Below the pieces are notes generated by a model, which was given only the letters and a program-made list of their open reading frames with translations, was not told the DNA's origin and did no database searches. DNA of 64,000 nucleotides. It comes from Pseudocercospora fijiensis CIRAD86. Lineage: Eukaryota; Ascomycota; Dothideomycetes; Mycosphaerellales; Mycosphaerellaceae. Position 1 is the stretch's first letter, and each line of letters opens with the position of its first letter. This document shows positions 58,801 through 64,000 of the stretch, in pieces. A program made the translations under genes and the position numbers. Where the stretch lies: assembly GCF_000340215.1 (NCBI RefSeq), contig NW_006921538.1, forward strand, positions 3,388,372-3,452,371, written 5' to 3'.

Positions 58801-59054
58801 TATAGTCGGTATAGCCTATAGATATAAACTTAGTTAAAGAGGTAGATTTAATAGGCGCCGATACGCCTAGAGCGGCGAATACGTCCTTTGTCGACCTTAT
58901 AACGCCTTAGCGGCCGTTACGAGTTATAGACCTTAGATTAGAGGCATTAGCAGCTTCTTAGTTTAACTAGATAGACAACGACGACGCTATACGTAAGATA
59001 TAGGGCAAGAGAAGGACTTCTAATAGATATAGCGATAGTAGCAAGAGGCAGAGA

Positions 59055-59197
59055 TAATATAGCGATAGCAAGGTGCTTAATATAGCGACAGCAAGGTGCT
59101 TAATATAGCGATAGTAAGGTACTTAATATAGCGATAGCAAGGTACTTAATATAGCGACAGTAATAAGGTAGTTAATATAGCGATAGCAACAGCGACT
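59055..59197 (+). repeat. 23-bp minisatellite at the MULE right end
   Basis: About six copies of TTAATATAGCGATAGCAAGGT(AC/GC) with small variants occur here, one with an inserted AATAAGGTAG. They end within a few bases of the switch to normal composition. Confidence 0.85.
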
Positions 59198-59205
59198 AAT
59201 TAGGC

Positions 59206-59658
59206 AAGCCGTAGTGCTAAGAACACCCTCCTTCTTAACCCCAATCGTCACCTTAGCTAAGGCCGTCATAATCCGAAGCAGGTTATACCGCCATATTGGG
59301 AACCTGCCTGCAAACTTTGGTGGCGCTCGCCCAAAAGAATGGTACGCTAAATTTCTGGGACATACAAGCACATCTCTCTCACTCCCGCGCCGCCGCGTGA
59401 GCATGTGAAGAGCTCCCGTCCCGTCTCGCTTCGGCTTCGGCGTGGTGTAGCTCGCGGGAAATGCGCTGGTTGTGTGCTTCACTGTCGCAGCGGTGAACGG
59501 TTCATTGCCCATGTTGCGGATTGCGGAGAATGGGTGCGCACGGGCAGCAGCAGGCCCAAGCTTCCTTGTCGATAAGGATCAAGTGAACACACGAAAAAGC
59601 TAGCCGTCTGCGCGTGAGCAGTGAGCGCACCACCTCCCCTCGCCTCGGCGTCGTCACC
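59206..59658 (+). promoter_or_regulatory. TRM61 upstream region
   Basis: About 450 bp of ordinary DNA separates the MULE relic from the TRM61 start. The bases before the ATG are CGTCACC-ATG, a good initiation context. The minus-strand ORF at 59123-59512 runs into the relic and is not credible. Confidence 0.4.
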
Positions 59659-61143
59659 ATGTTGCGACCCTCGCCATTCCTCTACACACCGCCTACGGCT
59701 GACGCGGGCTCGTTGGCAATATTGCATCTGAAGCGCGATAGCCTGCTTCCCGTAATGCTTCAATCCTCGGCCGATGATGGCTACGCGGAAGGAGCAGTGA
59801 CCAACACCAGGTTTGGCAGTTTCCCTCACTCTACACTCATAGGTTCGCAATGGGGGAGCCAGGTGAGAGCGAGCAAAGTTGACACGGGCACGAGGGGTCG
59901 GAAGGGCAAGAAGGCGTCGGCGGAGGAGGAGAGTGCTGCCGCTGCTGCTGCTGCTGCTGCGGTGACCGAAGACACAACGGGAAGGAAGAGGAAGTTGATG
60001 GAGCAGGAGCGCGCGCAGGACGGAGAATCACCGGCCAAGAAGCGCAAGCAGGAGAAGGTCGGTGCGAGAGATGCGCAGTTGGCAGTAAAGGCTCCGATCG
60101 ACGCCGGCTCGGGATTTTTACACCTCCTGCAGCCCACGCCGGAATCGTGGACGTCGTCGCTGGACCATCGAACGCAAGTCGTCTACACACCCGACTACAG
60201 CTACATCTTGCAGCGACTCCGCGTTCGGCCCGGAAGCACGCTCATCGAAGCCGGAGCGGGAAGTGGCAGCTTCACTCATGCCGCTGCTCGCGCCGTCTTC
60301 TCTGGCTACCCTTCCACGCGCTCTCAGAAGACGGGCAGAGTGTGCAGCTACGAGTTCCACGAGCCGAGAGTGCAGACGCTCCGAGCCGAGATTACGGATC
60401 ATGGCTTAGACGGCATCGTGCACTTGACGCATCGCGACGTCTGCAACGACGCCTTTCTCCTCGCTGATGGCTCCTCTCCGAGCGCGAACGCCATATTCCT
60501 CGATCTGCCCGCACCTTGGATGGCGCTCAGACACCTCACTCGCGCAGGTCCCAACTCGCCTCTCGACCCTGACACTCCAACTCAATTATGCACCTTCTCG
60601 CCATGTATCGAACAAGTCATCGCCACGGTCTCGCATCTGCGCAAAGCTGCTTGGGCTGATATCAGTATGGTCGAGGTCCAGCACAAACGCATCGATGTTC
60701 GCCGAGAAAGAGTAGGTCTGAAGGAAGAAGGGTTGAGAGGCGTCAACGCAGCGGCTGCGCATGTGAATGAAAGCGTCGAGAGGTTAAGGGAGGTCGAAAA
60801 CAAACTGGCACACTTCCACGCTTTGCATCATACTGACAGCCAGACCAGGAAAGAGCACAGCCAGAACAGCAGCGAGGGTAGGCAGAAGAGTAAGGAGGGT
60901 CAAAGGGAGAGCAAAGCGGAGCGCCTGGAGAGGATTAAGAAAGAGGCCGATGAGAGGAAGCTGTACAAGGAAGGAAGATTGGTGCATAGAAGTGAGCCGG
61001 AAATGAAGACGCATACGAGCTATCTGGTCTTCGCAGTACTTCCGAGGGAATGGTCGGAAGAAGACGAGCAGAGAGCGCTTGAGAGTTATCCGATCGACGA
61101 TATCATGAAAGGTGCTGGGAGTCCGAAGGCTGTGAAGACGTGA
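59659..61143 (+). CDS. TRM61: tRNA (adenine(58)-N1)-methyltransferase catalytic subunit TRM61
   Basis: TRM61 is the SAM-dependent catalytic subunit. With TRM6 it makes m1A58 in the T-loop of nuclear tRNAs, including initiator tRNA-Met. It is a single exon of 494 residues. MLRPSPFLYTPP and NTRFGSFPHSTLIG-QWGSQV form the N-terminal beta-barrel. An Ala run and a basic linker (about 90-130) hold a likely nuclear signal (GRKRK and AKKRKQEK). TQVVYTPDYSYILQRL precedes the Rossmann core with the SAM motif IEAGAGSGSFTHAAARAV (about 195-212), and AIFLDLPAPW carries the catalytic-type Asp near 282. A long Lys/Glu/Arg helix follows. I took the ATG at 59659 rather than the upstream GTG, because the family begins MLRPSPF. 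It converges on the GH31 pseudogene. Confidence 0.95.
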   Translation: MLRPSPFLYTPPTADAGSLAILHLKRDSLLPVMLQSSADDGYAEGAVTNTRFGSFPHSTLIGSQWGSQVRASKVDTGTRGRKGKKASAEEESAAAAAAAAAVTEDTTGRKRKLMEQERAQDGESPAKKRKQEKVGARDAQLAVKAPIDAGSGFLHLLQPTPESWTSSLDHRTQVVYTPDYSYILQRLRVRPGSTLIEAGAGSGSFTHAAARAVFSGYPSTRSQKTGRVCSYEFHEPRVQTLRAEITDHGLDGIVHLTHRDVCNDAFLLADGSSPSANAIFLDLPAPWMALRHLTRAGPNSPLDPDTPTQLCTFSPCIEQVIATVSHLRKAAWADISMVEVQHKRIDVRRERVGLKEEGLRGVNAAAAHVNESVERLREVENKLAHFHALHHTDSQTRKEHSQNSSEGRQKSKEGQRESKAERLERIKKEADERKLYKEGRLVHRSEPEMKTHTSYLVFAVLPREWSEEDEQRALESYPIDDIMKGAGSPKAVKT

Positions 61144-61267
61144 GGCGATGGACATCGCCAGCATGCATACAGCAACTATACATCGACATCGCAAAGGCCT
61201 GATCTAATCTGTGCCCAAGCTCGATCAGCTGGAGTCCGACATGCAATCTGCCCTCACATTGGGCTGG

Positions 61268-63045
61268 TCAGAACACATCGCCACTCATGATCTGCTCTCT
61301 ATTTCCCAGGAAGAAGACCGGGATGTGCTCCAAAGGCGCAGGTACGGTCACCTCCCGTCCACCAGCAAACAACTCATGGGTCCACCAGTACGTCCAAGGC
61401 TTCGTTGTTGCCGTAGCATTGAAGCCGCCATGGCCAGTCGGGATGGCAGCCTCCGCCTTTGTTTTAGGCAAATAGACAGTCCATTCCGTCATATTGGGCA
61501 ACGTGACAGGCGTGACCAACACACTTGGTCCAAACATGTACTGCTGAGTAGTGTAGTTGGAGTTGTTCGCCGAGTAGAGGAGAATGTTCGGATCCGAGAC
61601 TGAGAAATCCATGCACAGAGGCCTCATAATCATGCGCCCTGTCAAGCTAAACTGGTCGAACAGAGCTTTGACGTAAGGCTTGAGTTGGTAGCGGAGATTG
61701 ATGTAGGACTTGATAATTGGGAGATTGTGCTCTCCATATTTCCTAGGTTCGATGTTGCAAGTGTATGCGTTTTGGACATGACAAGAGCGAGCGCCGTGCT
61801 AGGTGGGCAACTTCAATCAGCTGGCGAAGGTTTGGTGAGAGAGAAAACTTACGTTACGCATAAATGGCAAGAATGTGCCCCATTGCAGCCATCGAACGTA
61901 CAGTTCTCGATAGGCTTCTTCATCAACATTGCTGCTCCAGTCAATTGTCGGATCGCCCTGAAAGCCTCCGAGATCGAGTGTCCACCAACTCCAGCCAGTA
62001 GCGGCAGCTGAGAGCCCAGAAGCGACTTGAGCTGCGAGCGTCTCCCATACCGAGGTCGTGTCTCCTGACCAGATCATCGAGCAGAATCTTTGCGAACCGA
62101 TGTAGCCCGAGCGAGAAAGTGATAGATATTGCCACGGCTCGCCCATTTTCGTGCCCGTGGCGTTACGAAGGCCGTTTTCGATCGCTTGCTGATGTTCCCA
62201 TGGGTAGAGCTTACCAGCAGAGGTCTGAGTGCCGGCGTAATAGAGCACGTCTGAGATTGGGTAGGGTGGTGAGTGGACAAAATCCGACATGCCATTATTG
62301 CTGTATGCTTCGCCCAAGTTGCGGCCATCTGCTTGGTCGATGCAGAAATTCTTGATGCCTTGGTCGAAGTAGTTGGCTTTGAGCAATGACTAAAGATATT
62401 CGCGAGCTTTGGGGATTGTTGCGTCGTAGTTGCGAATGTGTGAGCTAGCATCTTCCACACTCGGCCAGAGGGATGCCATAATTTCAGCACCGGTCAGCTC
62501 TTTCACTTTCTGCACCATGCCCTAGAAGCGAAAAGCACGAGTGTCAGCCACTGTATCAAAAGAAAAGCTTGTCGGCTCTCAAAGCCAAGGCTGAGACCAG
62601 CGTGATGTGTTTGATACGGCGACCGCAGCTTCTGTCATTCGGCGTAGTTATGCATTGCACCCTTTGATATACTTACCGGAACGTCAGGCCACAGATCGTG
62701 CCCACGAATGATAGTCGATCACAAGCATCGAGACTGGAATGTCGTAATCGTGGAAGTTTTGAGCCAGCTGGATGAACTCGGTCTGGTTTTCATATCTGAG
62801 CTTGCGGTGTAGATACCCCAGCGAAAAGTCTGGCGGTGTTGGTGCGCGGCCTGTGACTGCAGGCAGGCGACGCTGAAGCAGGTCATAGTCTCCTTGAGGT
62901 GCTGACATCACCACATAGAATAGTCCACCAATGTGGTTGATCGAGATGTAAATCGATTCCTCAGGTAGCCAAACTCCATCTCCCCGGTGCTTGCAGAGTT
63001 CCACACGAACGCATAGCCTCTGCTGCTCATGATCGACCAATTCAT
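61268..63045 (-). pseudogene. GH31 family glycosidase (alpha-xylosidase/alpha-glucosidase type), broken
   Basis: The order on the minus strand is SSRGYAFVWNSASTG (near 63020); TGRAPTPPDFSLGYLHRKLR; exon B (62521-61853); intron 61852-61799 (GTAAGT...CCTAG); and exon C (61798-61268). Exon B carries KNFCIDQADG (nucleophile-type Asp) and MIWSGDTTSVW (acid/base-type Asp), then AATGWSWWTLDLGGF. Exon C runs from HGARSCHVQN to the TGA at 61268 and includes EHNLPIIKSYINLRYQLK. Breaks: a frameshift near 62920 (frame change between LVDY and YVVMSAP); a small deletion with frameshift near 62705, where YHSW runs into HDLWPDVPG without the usual intervening residues; and a TAG at 62390-62392 in EYL*SLL where Gln is expected. 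The N-terminal third is not found upstream. The 62522-62676 intron has good borders (GTAAGT...CTAG). The remaining exons B and C are clean, so inactivation is recent. Confidence 0.75.
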
Positions 63046-63746
63046 TGCGGACGTTACCGATCAGTGGTTCGCTGGAGCGGCAGGTTCACCAGCACTGATG
63101 GTATGGCAATTGCGTCGTGGCAACGTCTTTATCGTCGCTGTTCCGTGCTTGTGAATCGTGCAAGAAAATCTACTCATGGCACTCTTACCCGCAACACCAA
63201 TCTTCCCAAGTGGCTGCAATCACGACAGCGTCATCTCATCCCCGGCGACATGAATCTCATCCGTGCACAAATGACAGACCTGCCTGCCGATGAGAAATAT
63301 GGCGCAATCTACCAGCTCGAGCAAGACAACACGCACCTGATGGAGGAAAACCATCTCGCCTCCAATGGTCTTCAGGGTTTGTACGCTGCCGTACGTATTC
63401 TCGCCACTCAGCTTCAACCACTTTGGAGCGCGCAAGCTCTTGATATGTGAAGCAGACAGAGAGGACGCCTTTATCAGATTGTAGATGAACGTAGCCTCAT
63501 AGTGCTAATACATTCCCAAACCACCTATGGTCTTCCGCATGAAATATGTTTACCCCAATATTTCTCTCTGTGGTCTTGTGCCACTGCCTTCTGTGATCCA
63601 ATACCGATAGCCCAAGAACGATGCATTGATCTTGCGACTGTATGGTGGCCCAGAGACCAATGACAAGGCGATGCAGCTGACTAGGTTGGATGGTGAGGTG
63701 AAGTATCCGTGTCACCGGGCACGTCGAATAATGTGGTGGGCATCTG
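63046..63746. other. Region right of the GH31 relic, one possible ORF
   Basis: A plus-strand frame open at 63064-63450, with an ATG at 63103, gives a protein-like C-terminus (DEKYGAIYQLEQDNTHLMEE, then LYAAVRILATQLQPLW). It has no recognised domain and lies opposite the place where the missing GH31 N-terminus would be. It could be an exon of an unknown gene or chance. From 63451 to 63746 I see nothing. Confidence 0.3.
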
Positions 63747-64000
63747 AGCATCAATAGGACCGACGGACATAGTTTGGCCGCTTGTGGCAGCGCGAACGCT
63801 CATTGTTGAACGACTGGCTCTCCCAATGGACACAGAACAGACCGAGACAGAGTCGACGACCGCACATGTGACTGGCGACGAGGAGCATCTTACGGGCGCC
63901 GTCAATGAGATCCCGACGGCCATAGCGGAGTATAGCGATGTGTACCCAGTCCTGATGGGAAATGAGACCGCATCCGAGTTGTGCAAACATTGGCCAGCTG
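63747..64000 (+). CDS. Possible partial gene running off the right end
   Basis: The plus-strand frame is open from the TGA at about 63744 to the end of the window (about 84 codons). It reads IGPTDIVWPLVAARTLIVER, then from the ATG at 63826 MDTEQTETESTTAHVTGDEE and YSDVYPVLMGNETASELCKH. The acidic, Thr-rich composition is protein-like, but both other strands also have open frames here, so the call is weak. The true start may be the ATG at 63826 or an upstream exon. No family is recognised. Confidence 0.3.

Larger units (their letters stand above)
56091..59205 (+). mobile_element. Mutator-like (MULE) DNA transposon, RIP-mutated
   Basis: This TA-rich, stop-riddled block occupies the space between the divergent GDB1 and TRM61 genes. 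A transposase can be followed on the plus strand. I found no convincing TIR or 9-bp duplication, so both ends are estimated from the composition change. Duplicated GGAGGTGTTATAG units lie at 56275-56310 and a minisatellite at the right end. Confidence 0.65.

Noticed and set aside
1..64000. tRNA and rRNA genes
   Set aside because: I found no cloverleaf with A and B boxes and no rRNA core sequence while reading; a tRNAscan run would be decisive.

Overview
The window reads as nuclear DNA of a filamentous ascomycete, most likely a dothideomycete of the Mycosphaerella group. That placement is an inference from protein style, 50-60 nt GT-AG introns, PAN1/GDB1/TRM61 orthologues of Pezizomycotina type and small lineage-typical F-box-like families; I cannot run a search. 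It alternates between gene islands of ordinary composition (about 13.94-17.86 kb, 40.70-56.09 kb and 59.21-64.00 kb) and long blocks rich in TA, with CA/TG scarce and every reading frame full of TAG/TAA. That is the signature of repeat-induced point mutation (RIP).

Left block (1-13.94 kb): remains of two older Ty3/Gypsy elements, with a complete 7,076-bp Gypsy copy (2194-9269, LTRs and a 5-bp ATTAG duplication) inserted into one of them. These are followed by minisatellites, direct repeats and a fold-back palindrome. A small island (13.94-17.86 kb) carries a four-exon gene of unknown function, a possible small ORF and a broken F-box-like gene.

Middle block (17.86-40.70 kb): a nest of insertions. 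A Copia element (17857-36612, TATGG/TATAG duplication) is split by a LINE (20519-32872, 15-bp duplication). The LINE is in turn split by a second, inverted Gypsy copy (21225-28300, CTTTA duplication, the same 7,076-bp length) and by a 382-bp hAT-type MITE (28832-29213, 8-bp duplication) that is not RIP-mutated. After the Copia come AT-rich repeats and a full but dead Fot1/pogo transposon (about 37431-40704) that ends only 245 bp before PAN1.

Right part: PAN1 (endocytosis/actin), a truncated nucleoside-hydrolase gene, an intact hAT-derived ORF that keeps a BED finger and the C-terminal dimerisation region but lacks the catalytic middle, an acidic F-box-like gene, and GDB1 (glycogen debranching). 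GDB1 and TRM61 (tRNA m1A58 methyltransferase) are divergent neighbours, and a RIP-dead Mutator-like (MULE) transposon occupies the space between their 5' ends. TRM61 converges on a broken GH31 glycosidase gene. An open frame runs off the right end.

The housekeeping genes (PAN1, GDB1, TRM61) are intact. Decay (stops, frameshifts, internal duplications) is confined to transposons and to dispensable family genes (nucleoside hydrolase, GH31, F-box-like).
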